Source of the DNA: Flavobacterium potami
GTDB taxonomy: Bacteria; Bacteroidota; Bacteroidia; Flavobacteriales; Flavobacteriaceae
Direction of reading: 5' to 3'
Length of the DNA: 64,000 bases
NCBI RefSeq assembly: GCF_020026915.1
Contig: NZ_JAINUY010000006.1
Span: forward strand, 368,601 to 432,600
The position numbers were made by a program, and so were the translations under genes. Below the pieces are notes generated by a model. It made no database searches, was not told where the DNA came from, and saw nothing but the letters and a program-made list of their open reading frames with translations. Positions 44,236-53,330 of the stretch are shown here, piece after piece (positions within the stretch are counted from its first letter, which is position 1; each line of letters begins with the position of its first letter).

Positions 44236-45648
44236 ATGAAACATTCCATTTATGTATTGTTCTGTTTTATAAGCCTGATTTCACTACATGCACAGAATAA
44301 AATTACGTACCAAAAAGTCGAAGCCAGACAAAATGCATTAGATCCAAAATGGATAGCTTATGATGCCAAAACAATTGATAAACTCCCAGGATTTAAAACA
44401 AAAAAACAAGAACCAATTTCAAATTTTGGAGGCTTTAAAGTTTGGCAGAAAGAAGCGACAGGATTTTTTAGAACTGAAAAAGTAGACAATAGATGGTGGA
44501 TTATTGATCCCGAAGGTTATCCTTTTATTTATAAAGGAATTGCAGTTTTCAACGCAGGACGTTCTGTAAATCAGCAGAAGGCATTTGATAAAAAATACGG
44601 AAGCAAAGAAAATTGGGAAAAACAGGAATCAAAATTACTTCGCGATAATGGTTTCAACGGCGTAGGAGCGTGGTCAAATATTGATTTGGTTCGAAATGCA
44701 GAAAATCCGCTGGTTTACACGGTGATTATTTCGCCAATGGGCATGTATCATTCCGATCACATTAAAAAATACGGCGGAAAATATAAAGAAGCCAGCTGGC
44801 AGAATTACCGTTTTGATTTGGTTATGGTTTTTGACAAAGAATTTGATGCTTATGTCCAAAAAGCGGTAGAAGAGGTTTCTCAGTACAAAAATGATAAGTA
44901 TTTGATGGGTTATTTTACTGATAATGAGCTTCCGTGGTACAACGACGCATTAGATAAACATTTAACTTTATTGGCCAAAGACGAGCAGGGATATTTAGCT
45001 GCAAAAGCGTGGTTAGATGAAAGAAAAGGATTTAATGCATCATTATCCGATGTGACTCAAGAAGATAGAATGGCATTTACAGCATTTTACTTTGAAACCT
45101 ACATGAAAAAAGTAACCGAAGCACTAAGAAAAGCAGATCCGAACCACATGTATTTAGGATGCCGTTTCAATCAGGATAAAGAACAGGAGTTGACAAATCC
45201 GGAAATTTTTAAAGTGGCTGGAAAGTACATGGACATTATCTCTATCAATCATTATAGAAAATGGGAACCAAGTCAGGAATTGATGAATAATTGGGGAGAG
45301 TGGTCAGGAAAACCGTTTTTAATTACAGAATGGTACACCAAAGGAGAAGATTCAGGATTGCCGAATAATACAGGAGCAGGATGGCTGGTTCGAACACAAA
45401 AAGAACGCGGACTTTTCTATCAAAATTTTACTTTGGATTTGCTGAAAAACAAAAACAGCGTAGGCTGGCATTGGTTCAAATATATGGATAACGATCCACA
45501 GGATTTAAGCACCGATTATTCGAACAGAGATTCAAACAAAGGAATCGTAAACAGCAATTTCGAACCGTATCAGCCTTTGTTAAAAGAGATGAAAGTGATT
45601 AACGATAATGCTTACGAACTGACACGTTATTTTGATAAAAAGAATTAA
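44236..45648 (+). CDS. Secreted clan GH-A-like glycoside hydrolase, family unassigned
   Basis: This 470-residue protein has a signal peptide (to about residue 19, SLHAQ) and a TIM-barrel that opens with FFRTEKVDNRWWIIDPEGYPF, a beginning shared with GH50/agarase-like enzymes. The likely acid/base is E231 in YFTDNELPW and the likely nucleophile E365 in FLITEWYTKG, both in the usual clan GH-A places at the ends of strands 4 and 7. Its location in a xylanase PUL makes an agarase activity doubtful. An exo-acting enzyme on side chains or on a mixed-linkage xylan is an alternative. Confidence 0.7.
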   Translation: MKHSIYVLFCFISLISLHAQNKITYQKVEARQNALDPKWIAYDAKTIDKLPGFKTKKQEPISNFGGFKVWQKEATGFFRTEKVDNRWWIIDPEGYPFIYKGIAVFNAGRSVNQQKAFDKKYGSKENWEKQESKLLRDNGFNGVGAWSNIDLVRNAENPLVYTVIISPMGMYHSDHIKKYGGKYKEASWQNYRFDLVMVFDKEFDAYVQKAVEEVSQYKNDKYLMGYFTDNELPWYNDALDKHLTLLAKDEQGYLAAKAWLDERKGFNASLSDVTQEDRMAFTAFYFETYMKKVTEALRKADPNHMYLGCRFNQDKEQELTNPEIFKVAGKYMDIISINHYRKWEPSQELMNNWGEWSGKPFLITEWYTKGEDSGLPNNTGAGWLVRTQKERGLFYQNFTLDLLKNKNSVGWHWFKYMDNDPQDLSTDYSNRDSNKGIVNSNFEPYQPLLKEMKVINDNAYELTRYFDKKN

Positions 45649-45836
45649 AAATTAAAAATCAGCTTGTGTAGATGGAACGCTGATTACACAGATTTGCTTT
45701 CGCAAAAGCGCAGAAAAAAAAAGATTTTAGTTTATTAAAATCCGTTTTTATCCGCGTCTTCGTGACAACGAATCCGTTTAATCCGCGTCCAAATATAGTT
45801 GCTGCATTAAAGCATATAATTAAAAATAAAAACAAT
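45649..45836. repeat. Intergenic repeat-like sequence before the GH2 gene
   Basis: The gap contains GCTGATTACACAGATTTG and AATCCG/ATCCGCGTC segments of a kind I have seen as interspersed repeats in flavobacterial genomes. The open frame that runs through part of it in front of the GH2 start is not credible as coding sequence. Confidence 0.4.
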
Positions 45837-47639
45837 ATGAAAAAAATTGTAATGCTGTGTTGTACTTTTCTGTTAATGGGAAAAGCAATAGCGCAGGAAG
45901 TTCCGTTGGTTTCTAATATTGCAGCCAGAAACAATATTACTTTAAACGGAAAATGGAGTTACATTGTAGATCCGTTAGAAAATGGATATTACGATTACCG
46001 TTTGATGCCTTTTAAAAACAACGGGTTTTTCGAAAATAAAAAGTGGAATCCAACAGATTTGACTGAATACAATTTCGCTACTTCTGCCACAATGGATATT
46101 CCGTCTGATTGGAATTCGAAAGATGAAAGATTGTTCTTTTACGAAGGAACGGTTTGGTTTCAGAAAGACTTTAATTATAAAAAAGATGCTAAAACCAAAG
46201 GAATCCTTCATTTCGGAGCAGTCAATTATGATGCGAAAGTCTATGTAAACGGAAAAATGGCAGGAACGCACGTTGGCGGTTATACACCTTTCAATTTTGA
46301 TGTAACCGATTTATTAGTCGACGGAAATAACTTCGTTGTCGTAAAAGTCGACAACAAGCGTCATAAAGATAATGTGCCAACCGTAAACATGGATTGGTGG
46401 AATTACGGCGGAATAACGAGAGACGTAACTTTGGCTTCGGTACCAAATACGTATATCGAAGATTATTTGGTTCAATTGGATAAAAAAGAAAAAGGGAAGA
46501 TTTCAGGCTGGATTAAATTAAATAGTGAAAGCGAGAATCAATCGGTTTCAGTTTCAATTCCAGAATTGAAAATCAAAAAGAACGTTACGACCGATGCAAA
46601 AGGAATGGCGTATTTTGAAATTAAAGCCAATCCTGTTTTATGGACGCCAGAAAAACCAAAGTTATATGATGTAACGATTAGTAAAGCAGATGAAAATATT
46701 GCCGATAAAATTGGTTTTAGAACTATTGAAACCAAAGGGAAAGAAATTCTTTTAAACGGGAAAAAAGTCTTTTTGCGCGGTATCAGTATTCACGAAGAAG
46801 CACCTTTTAGATCAGGAAGAGCTTGGTCTGAAGATGATGCAATTACATTGCTGAATTGGGCAAAAGAATTAGGCTGTAATTATGTTCGCTTGGCGCATTA
46901 TCCACACAACGAAAAAATGGTAAGAGAAGCCGAAAAAATGGGAATCATGATTTGGTCTGAAGTTCCGGTTTATTGGACGATTTCTTGGACAAATCCAGAT
47001 ACGTATGCGAATGCAGAACGTCAATTGCACGACATGATTTACCGAGATAAAAACCGTTGCGGTGTTGTGATTTGGTCCATTGCAAATGAAACTCCGCATA
47101 GCGATGAAAGAGATGTTTTCTTAAGTAAACTGGCAAAATACGCGCGTACACAAGACAATTCTCGTTTAATTAGTATGGCGATGGAAGTGACTAAAAGTCC
47201 AAACAATGTCAATACGCTTCATGATAATATGAATGAATTTGTAGACATTGTAAGTTTCAATCAATATTTGGGTTGGTACAGAGGAACCAATGAATCTTGC
47301 AAAGACATGCAGTGGGTAATTCCGTACAACAAACCCGTTATCATTAGTGAATTTGGTGGTGAAGCGTTACAAGGTCTTCACGGAGATAAAAAAGAACGAT
47401 GGAACGAAGAATATCAGGAAGAATTGTACATTCAGAACACACAGATGTTCAACAGAATTGAAGGTTTAGCTGGAGTTTCTCCTTGGATTTTGGTCGATTT
47501 TAGATCACCAAGACGACAATTGCCAAACATTCAGGATTTCTTCAATCGTAAAGGTTTAATTTCTGATCAAGGAATAAAAAAGAAAGCTTTTTATGTGATG
47601 AAAGATTGGTATGCACAGAAAGAAGCAGAATATAAGTAA
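45837..47639 (+). CDS. GH2 glycoside hydrolase (beta-glucuronidase/beta-galactosidase type)
   Basis: From the ATG at 45837 the protein has 600 residues with a signal peptide (KKIVMLCCTFLLMGKAIAQ). It has a sugar-binding domain (GTVWFQKDFN ... YVNGKMAGTHVGGYTPFNFDVTDLL), an immunoglobulin-like domain and a TIM barrel with NYVRLAHYPHNEKM, acid/base E418 in WSIANETPHS and nucleophile E505 in IISEFGGEA. The SEFGGEA form is close to beta-glucuronidases, but substrate cannot be fixed. It ends the PUL 2 gene series and probably trims oligosaccharides in the periplasm. Confidence 0.92.
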   Translation: MKKIVMLCCTFLLMGKAIAQEVPLVSNIAARNNITLNGKWSYIVDPLENGYYDYRLMPFKNNGFFENKKWNPTDLTEYNFATSATMDIPSDWNSKDERLFFYEGTVWFQKDFNYKKDAKTKGILHFGAVNYDAKVYVNGKMAGTHVGGYTPFNFDVTDLLVDGNNFVVVKVDNKRHKDNVPTVNMDWWNYGGITRDVTLASVPNTYIEDYLVQLDKKEKGKISGWIKLNSESENQSVSVSIPELKIKKNVTTDAKGMAYFEIKANPVLWTPEKPKLYDVTISKADENIADKIGFRTIETKGKEILLNGKKVFLRGISIHEEAPFRSGRAWSEDDAITLLNWAKELGCNYVRLAHYPHNEKMVREAEKMGIMIWSEVPVYWTISWTNPDTYANAERQLHDMIYRDKNRCGVVIWSIANETPHSDERDVFLSKLAKYARTQDNSRLISMAMEVTKSPNNVNTLHDNMNEFVDIVSFNQYLGWYRGTNESCKDMQWVIPYNKPVIISEFGGEALQGLHGDKKERWNEEYQEELYIQNTQMFNRIEGLAGVSPWILVDFRSPRRQLPNIQDFFNRKGLISDQGIKKKAFYVMKDWYAQKEAEYK

Positions 47640-47666
47640 GTTATAAGTTTTAGATATAAATGAAAG

Positions 47667-47703
47667 AACCTTCAAAGTCATTTTGATTTTGGAGGTTTTT
47701 TTA
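47667..47703 (+). terminator. Terminator of PUL 2
   Basis: AACCTTCAAA / TTTGGAGGTT stem followed by a T tract, 28 nt after the GH2 stop. Confidence 0.65.
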
Positions 47704-47746
47704 TGTTTTTTCCTTAATTTTAATTTGCAAAAATCACGAGAACTAA

Positions 47747-48376
47747 ATGGAATTAGAAATTATCATAAGATTGCTTTTAGCAACGTTTTGGGGAGCTTTA
47801 ATTGGTGCCGAAAGAGAGTACAAAGGAAAAGCAGCTGGACTTCGCACTACTATAATGATTTCTGTTGGAGCTTGCTTTTTTACTCTAATGTCTCAATGGA
47901 TTGGTGGAGTCGGAAACCCAGATCGTATAGCTTCTAATATTGTAACAGGTTTAGGTTTTCTTTGTGCGGGAGTAATCTTTAGATCAGATAGTCATGTTTC
48001 GGGAATTACAACCGCGGCGACAATATGGTCGGTTGCGGCGGTTAGTATGGGAGTGGGAGCGGGTTATTATTTTGCCTCGGCTTGTGCAGCACTTATGATT
48101 CTCATAATTCTAACGATGCTAACTGTTCTTCAAGATAAAATTGATCTCATCAATGAACATAAAATTCTTCGAATAACTTTTAAACGTTCAGATAACGGAC
48201 ACGAAAGATGCAAGGAGCTTTTTTCAACTTTTAAAGTAAAATCAAAATTGATTACACAGCGTCGCAATTCAGATCATATTGTTTTAGAATGGCAGATACA
48301 CGGTTCTAAACAGGCTGTAGAATCTTTGTATGCTTCGCTTTTAGTCGATCCAATTTTTGAAGAATTGGTATTGTGA
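47747..48376 (+). CDS. MgtC/SapB-family membrane protein
   Basis: This 209-residue inner-membrane protein has about five helices in the first 135 residues with the MgtC signature WGALIGAEREYKGKAAGLRT and NIVTGLGFLCAGVIFR, and a soluble ACT-like C-terminus (about 145-209). MgtC proteins are linked to survival at low magnesium and to control of ATP synthase in pathogens. Its role here is unknown. It converges on the MocR gene with 2 nt between the stops. Confidence 0.9.
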   Translation: MELEIIIRLLLATFWGALIGAEREYKGKAAGLRTTIMISVGACFFTLMSQWIGGVGNPDRIASNIVTGLGFLCAGVIFRSDSHVSGITTAATIWSVAAVSMGVGAGYYFASACAALMILIILTMLTVLQDKIDLINEHKILRITFKRSDNGHERCKELFSTFKVKSKLITQRRNSDHIVLEWQIHGSKQAVESLYASLLVDPIFEELVL

Positions 48377-48378
48377 TT

Positions 48379-49854
48379 TTAGATTAGTTTTCTCAATATA
48401 TCAACTCCTTTCATTAAATCCTCTTTAGAGGAAGAAGCAAATCCAAGTCTGGTTCCGTTTGCATTAAAATTAGGATATTGATGTGCTTTGCCGTCAGAGA
48501 AGTACAGACCTTTTTCATAAGCTTTTGAGGCCAGTTTTTCAAGATTAATTGAAGTATCAAATTTAGTCCAAACCGTCATACCGCCATTCGGAATCGAAAA
48601 GTTGACAAAATCACCTAATTCACTTCCTAATAAGCTGCAGAAATAATCCCTTTTATCCTGATAGATATTTAGTGATTTTCGCAAATAACGCTGCACTGTA
48701 CCGTCATTTATAATTTCGCCCATTGCATTGTCTAAAATATGATCTCCTTGTCGGTCTAAAAGTACACGAACATTTGTCAAATGTTCAATTACATTTTCGG
48801 GAGCGGCTAAATATCCCATTCTAAATGCAGGAGAAAAACTTTTGCTGAACGAACCACAGTAAATTACCATTCCGTTTTCATCCGCACTTGCTAAAGGAAG
48901 TAAAGGTCGATTGCTGTAATGAAAGTCAAAATCGTAATCATCTTCGAAAATAATAAAACCATATTCGTTGGCGAGCTTTAATAATTCGAGTCTGCGGTCA
49001 ATTCGAAGTGAGACTGTTGTTGGGTAATGATGATGCGATGTGACATAAACCATTCTGATTTTTTGTTTTTGACAAATCTTTCGCAATTCTTCGACAACTA
49101 AACCATGTTCATCAACAGAAATTCCAATATGTTTGGCTTTTGCATGAAGAAAATTATTTTCAGCTCGACGCCATCCGGGAACTCCTGTAACAATAATATC
49201 ACCAGGATTTATAAGTGCGTTGCAAACTAAATTTACACCCATAACTGTGCCTCGAACGGAAAGAATATTTTTGGAAGTCGTCTTTAAACCCCGAGTTTCA
49301 TTTAAATGTTGTGAAATAGCATTTTTATAATATTCTGATCCGTCCGGATTGCCGTAACTTCCAAATTTATCATAAAGTCCGCTTCGGGTTAATTGATTGC
49401 GGTAAGCTCTGTAAAGTTCTTTTAACGGAGCTAATTTCGGATCAGGAAAACCGTCATCAAAATGAAGATTGGTTTTAGGAACGAAATAAGAGTTTTCTAA
49501 ATAAGGCTTTTTCTCTATTATAAAACCTGAATTTTTTTGTGTTCGATTTGATTGTTTTTGAAGTTTCTCAGGTTTAATTTCAGGAATATGAGACGAAACA
49601 AATGTACCTCTCCCAGTAAAACTTTCCAGCCAACCTTGATTTTGTAATTCTTCAAAAGCCTTAGAAACTGTAATTCGGTTAATGTCTAAAAAAGATGCAA
49701 AATCTCTTGATGAAGGAAGTTTTTGACCTGTTTTTAGTTTTCCTTCTTTAATTGAAAGCAAAATTATTTCAGCTAATTGCAAATAAACAGGTCTTTCCAA
49801 ACTTCCATTCAGCTTATTATGAATAAAAAGTATTTCAAAAATTGGACTATTCAT
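48379..49854 (-). CDS. MocR-type regulator (GntR HTH plus aminotransferase domain)
   Basis: This 491-residue protein has an N-terminal GntR winged helix (about 15-85, LKTGQKLPSSRDFASFLDINRITVSKAFEELQNQGWLES) and a fold-type I aminotransferase domain (about 125-490), with the PLP-binding lysine K338 in YCGSFSKSFSPAFRMGYLA. MocR proteins usually respond to PLP or amino acids; PdxR is the best-known member. It faces the GNAT gene at 49924 across 69 nt, so it may control that gene. Confidence 0.94.
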   Translation of the reverse strand: MNSPIFEILFIHNKLNGSLERPVYLQLAEIILLSIKEGKLKTGQKLPSSRDFASFLDINRITVSKAFEELQNQGWLESFTGRGTFVSSHIPEIKPEKLQKQSNRTQKNSGFIIEKKPYLENSYFVPKTNLHFDDGFPDPKLAPLKELYRAYRNQLTRSGLYDKFGSYGNPDGSEYYKNAISQHLNETRGLKTTSKNILSVRGTVMGVNLVCNALINPGDIIVTGVPGWRRAENNFLHAKAKHIGISVDEHGLVVEELRKICQKQKIRMVYVTSHHHYPTTVSLRIDRRLELLKLANEYGFIIFEDDYDFDFHYSNRPLLPLASADENGMVIYCGSFSKSFSPAFRMGYLAAPENVIEHLTNVRVLLDRQGDHILDNAMGEIINDGTVQRYLRKSLNIYQDKRDYFCSLLGSELGDFVNFSIPNGGMTVWTKFDTSINLEKLASKAYEKGLYFSDGKAHQYPNFNANGTRLGFASSSKEDLMKGVDILRKLI

Positions 49855-49923
49855 TTTGAATAAATTGGACTACAAATATAATCCAATATAGTTTTACTTT
49901 TGGATTATTAAATACAAATAGTT

Positions 49924-50388
49924 ATGAATGAAGGAAATATAATAATTCGAAAAGCAGTAGAAAAAGACAGTGAAAAAATTTGGGTTTTAATGCGGGATTT
50001 GGCGGTATTCGAAAAATATATAGATGTATTTGCAATCACTCCTGAAATTGTTCGTGAAAGCGGATTCAGAAAAAGTCGGCCTGATTTTTATTGTATTGTA
50101 GCGGAAGATCGAGGAGAAATTGCAGGAATGCTAGTATACTATTTTCTGCCTTACACTGCTGTAAATAAACCAGCCATTTATTTAAAAGAATTATATGTTG
50201 ACGAAAAATATAGAGGTCAGAAAATTGGTGAACAATTAATGAATGCTTTGCATGAAGAGGCTAAACAAAATAATTGCTGTCAAATTAAATGGACCGTAGC
50301 GCCATGGAATGATGCTGGAAAAAAGTTTTATGAAAGGCTAGGAGCAAACGAAAACAAAGATTGGTTAAACTACGAATGGAATCTTTAA
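49924..50388 (+). CDS. GNAT-family N-acetyltransferase
   Basis: This 154-residue cytoplasmic enzyme has the GNAT fold with the acetyl-CoA-binding segment LKELYVDEKYRGQKIGEQLM and the C-terminal WNDAGKKFYERLGA. It resembles the diamine (spermidine/thialysine) acetyltransferase group in length and in the start IRKAVEKDSEKIW, but substrate is not certain. It is divergent from the MocR gene and followed by another GNAT gene after 35 nt. Confidence 0.88.
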   Translation: MNEGNIIIRKAVEKDSEKIWVLMRDLAVFEKYIDVFAITPEIVRESGFRKSRPDFYCIVAEDRGEIAGMLVYYFLPYTAVNKPAIYLKELYVDEKYRGQKIGEQLMNALHEEAKQNNCCQIKWTVAPWNDAGKKFYERLGANENKDWLNYEWNL

Positions 50389-50423
50389 ATATTGATTAAT
50401 TTTAGAATTGAAAAAATCAGATT

Positions 50424-50945
50424 ATGAATTTTAATTTACAACCCGTTTTAGAAAATGATCTTTGCATTCTATCTCCTTTAGAAGAAAAAGATTTTGATGC
50501 ATTATACAAAGTAGCTTCCGATCCTAAGATTTGGGAACAGCACCCGAACAAAGACCGATGGAAAAAAGAGGTTTTCGAAAAGTTTTTTGAAGGCGCGATG
50601 CAAAGTAAAGGCGCTTTTAAAATTATAAACAAAGAAACAGGAGAAATTGTTGGGAGTACAAGATTTTACGATTTCAATGAAGAAGAAGATTGCATTTTTA
50701 TTGGCTATACTTTTTATGGCGTTTCGTGTTGGGGAAAAGGTTTTAATCTAAGTGTAAAAAAGACGATGCTGGATTATCTTTTTAAATATGTATCTAAAGT
50801 CAGATTTCATATTGGTGCAGAAAATATCCGTTCGCAAATTGCAATTTCAAGAGTTGGAGCCAAAAAAATAGCAGAGGAAGAAGTGGCTTATTTTGGTGAA
50901 AAACCGAAACTGAATTTTGTTTATGAAATTGAAAAACCGAATTGA
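50424..50945 (+). CDS. RimJ/RimL-type GNAT acetyltransferase
   Basis: This 173-residue protein starts LQPVLENDLCILSPLEEKDFDALYKVASDPKIWEQHP and contains FIGYTFYGVSCWGKGFNLSVKKTMLDYLF, both typical of Acetyltransf_3 (RimJ/RimL-like) proteins. These acetylate ribosomal protein N-termini or small molecules. It probably shares a transcript with the preceding GNAT gene. Confidence 0.88.
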   Translation: MNFNLQPVLENDLCILSPLEEKDFDALYKVASDPKIWEQHPNKDRWKKEVFEKFFEGAMQSKGAFKIINKETGEIVGSTRFYDFNEEEDCIFIGYTFYGVSCWGKGFNLSVKKTMLDYLFKYVSKVRFHIGAENIRSQIAISRVGAKKIAEEEVAYFGEKPKLNFVYEIEKPN

Positions 50946-50955
50946 ATTAACTAAA

Positions 50956-51756
50956 TTATTTTCTAAGTTTTGGTTTCTCTTGAATAACAGCAAAATAAGA
51001 AGTGCTAAAAGCTGAAAGACTTTTGTAACCAACCAAATGTGCAATCTGGCTCAAAGTATATTCTTTACTATCCAAAAGTTCGATACTTTTTAGAATTCGA
51101 ATTAACTGCAAATATTTTTGAAGTGTAATATTGGTTTTCTGTTTAAAAATACGCTGTAAACTTCGAACAGACATTTGAGCGAGATTCGCCAATTCTTCAA
51201 TTTCAAAAGCATATTGGTAATTTTTGTTGATGTAATCGCAAACCGGAATCAAACGACTGTCTGCCGGAACTGGAATTTGTAACGAATTATTTTCTTGGCA
51301 AAAGTTAGGCAAACTCGTTAAAATCGCATTTAAAAAAGCAGCTTGTTCCTCATTTTTGGTTAATAATTTATCCCATTTTTGAGCGTACAAAATCATTTCT
51401 TTTAGAACGTTTGGCGCTGAAAAAACATGAACGTTTTGATAAAAATCCTGCTGTGGTACAATCTTAAATAAAGCAATAATCAAGTTTACTGTTTTAGATT
51501 CAGAAGAAATGCGGTGTTCTTTTTTGGTAGGAATCCAGATTACATGGTTTTGCGGAACGAGATAGGTCTTTTCTTCAATATGAAAATATTGATACCCTTC
51601 TTCAACATAAGTCAGTTGGTAACGTTCGTGTGTATGAACGTAATCGTCATGTTGCCAGTTTTTATCATACCAAACATAAGCGTTTGTTTGAATGTTATCT
51701 TCAAATTGACCTTCTTTGTTTTCGGATAAACCGCATTTTGAATTGGCGTTTTGCAT
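50956..51756 (-). CDS. AraC-family regulator with cupin domain
   Basis: This 266-residue protein has a cupin N-terminus (about 30-90, HDDYVHTHERYQLTYVEEGYQYF ... NHVIWIPTKKEHRI) and a C-terminal AraC HTH pair (about 170-262). It is divergent from the flavodoxin-RidA fusion gene across about 67 nt, which makes that gene its most likely target. Confidence 0.9.
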   Translation of the reverse strand: MQNANSKCGLSENKEGQFEDNIQTNAYVWYDKNWQHDDYVHTHERYQLTYVEEGYQYFHIEEKTYLVPQNHVIWIPTKKEHRISSESKTVNLIIALFKIVPQQDFYQNVHVFSAPNVLKEMILYAQKWDKLLTKNEEQAAFLNAILTSLPNFCQENNSLQIPVPADSRLIPVCDYINKNYQYAFEIEELANLAQMSVRSLQRIFKQKTNITLQKYLQLIRILKSIELLDSKEYTLSQIAHLVGYKSLSAFSTSYFAVIQEKPKLRK

Positions 51757-51823
51757 GTACTTTTTGGCAAATTTAATAAAAACGTCATGTTTAATTTTGT
51801 AAATGAATATAATTTACAAGAAC

Positions 51824-52963
51824 ATGAAAAAACTACAACTCTTTTTAGTAGCTATTTTAACCGTATTAGCCTTGAATACAACAGAAGCGCAAAATAAGAA
51901 AACAAACATATTAGTTCTGATTCATTCGGATAATGGAGGAACTTACGAATTGGCAAAAGAAATCGCCAAAGGAATTGAAAGTGATGCAAATGCCAAAGCA
52001 ATTATCAAGCAAGTAAAATCGCCAACAAACTCGAAGTTAAAAGGTATTCCAGTTGCAACGGTTGAAGAATTAACCTCTTATGACGGAATTACTTTTGGTT
52101 CGCCAGTTTATTTCGGAAACATCAGCACTGCTATGAGCGAGTTTCTTTCTAAAACAGTAAACTTATGGACAAATCATGCTTTAGAAGGAATGCCAGCAAC
52201 CGTTTTTATGTCGGCTGGAAGTGGTGCTGGAAAAGAATTAGCTTTACAATCTTTTTGGAATAGTTTAGCCGTTCACGGAATGGTTTTAGTACCAAACGGA
52301 ATTAGAGGAAATGAAAAAATCGACAAGAAAATTCCACAGGGAAATTCTGTTTTAGGAACAACAAGTTTGGCTTCTTTAAAAGATGTGGAAAGACCAACAA
52401 AAGATGAACGTTATTTAGCAGAATTGCAAGGGAAAAACTTTGCAAAAGTAGCCTCGGCCTTAAAAGGAACTTTTTCTAAAAAAGAAATTACGGTAAAAGA
52501 AGAACCATCAATTATCGACGTTTTAAAATCGAAAAATATAGTTCTTCCTCAAGTTCCAAAACCAGCAGGAAATTATATGCCTTATGTTCGTTCGGGAAAT
52601 TTGGTATTCATTAATCAAGTGGCCTTGAAAGATGGAAAAATCCTAAATCCTGGAAAATTAGGATTGAATGTGGACGAACAACAAGTAAAAGACGCAACGG
52701 AATTAACAATGCTCAATGTAATCTCAGTTTTGAATGAAGCGGTTGGCGGCGATTTAAATCGTGTAAAACGTTGTGTGCAATTGACTGGAATTTTCAATAC
52801 CAAAGACGATTACACCAAACATGCCGATTTAATGAATGTTGCTTCAAATCTAACAGTTGAAATTTTTGGAGAAAAAGGAAAGCACGCCAGAGCAACTTTC
52901 GGAGCATCTTCTATTCCTGTAAATTCTTCTGTAGAAATTCAGGCTGTTTTTGAAGTGGAATAA
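51824..52963 (+). CDS. Secreted flavodoxin (WrbA-like) - RidA fusion protein
   Basis: From the ATG at 51824 the protein has 379 residues with a signal peptide (MKKLQLFLVAILTVLALN...EAQ). Residues about 27-205 form a flavodoxin/WrbA-like domain (NILVLIHSDNGGTYELAKEIAKGI, DGITFGSPVYFGNIS, FMSAGSGAGKE). Residues about 245-379 form a RidA (YjgF) domain ending HARATFGASSIPVNSSVEIQAVFEV, with the conserved arginine and glutamate. WrbA proteins reduce quinones and RidA proteins hydrolyse reactive imines. Fusion and export of the two is unusual. An AraC gene is divergent. Confidence 0.88.
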   Translation: MKKLQLFLVAILTVLALNTTEAQNKKTNILVLIHSDNGGTYELAKEIAKGIESDANAKAIIKQVKSPTNSKLKGIPVATVEELTSYDGITFGSPVYFGNISTAMSEFLSKTVNLWTNHALEGMPATVFMSAGSGAGKELALQSFWNSLAVHGMVLVPNGIRGNEKIDKKIPQGNSVLGTTSLASLKDVERPTKDERYLAELQGKNFAKVASALKGTFSKKEITVKEEPSIIDVLKSKNIVLPQVPKPAGNYMPYVRSGNLVFINQVALKDGKILNPGKLGLNVDEQQVKDATELTMLNVISVLNEAVGGDLNRVKRCVQLTGIFNTKDDYTKHADLMNVASNLTVEIFGEKGKHARATFGASSIPVNSSVEIQAVFEVE

Positions 52964-52983
52964 AAAGGAAAGATTTATAAAAG

Positions 52984-53019
52984 CAAAAACCCTTAGACAA
53001 GAATGTGTAAGGGTTTTGT
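52984..53019 (+). terminator. Terminator after the flavodoxin-RidA gene
   Basis: CAAAAACCCTTAGACA / TGTGTAAGGGTTTTG stem with a 4-nt loop. Confidence 0.88.
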
Positions 53020-53060
53020 ATTATTAATTGTTTTTCAGCTAATAGATTTATGTTTTTCCT

Positions 53061-53270
53061 TTAGTTAACAGAATCCAATTTTTTTACAACAAGATCTTTA
53101 ATTGTATCTAAAGGTTCTTCTTTATTCTCTTTCCACTCTTTTTGAACATTATGTACACTTTTACCCATTTTTGCTACACCATTACCAAAAGCGATTCCGA
53201 TGTAAAGATAAAAAGTAACAACTACAATTGTTATAAATAGGATTGTGTAAAAAAAGAGTCTTCTCTTCAT
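53061..53270 (-). CDS. Small single-pass membrane protein
   Basis: This 69-residue protein has basic residues and a hydrophobic helix at the N-terminus (MKRRLFFYTILFITIVVVTFYLYIGIAFG) and a charged C-terminus. No family is recognised. It is 60 nt downstream of the DUF4249 gene on the same strand. Confidence 0.55.
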   Translation of the reverse strand: MKRRLFFYTILFITIVVVTFYLYIGIAFGNGVAKMGKSVHNVQKEWKENKEEPLDTIKDLVVKKLDSVN

Positions 53271-53330
53271 TTTTCTTCCTTTTTTATCTGTTTGAGAGAA
53301 TTTGAGATTATGAAAATAAGAAAAAATATC

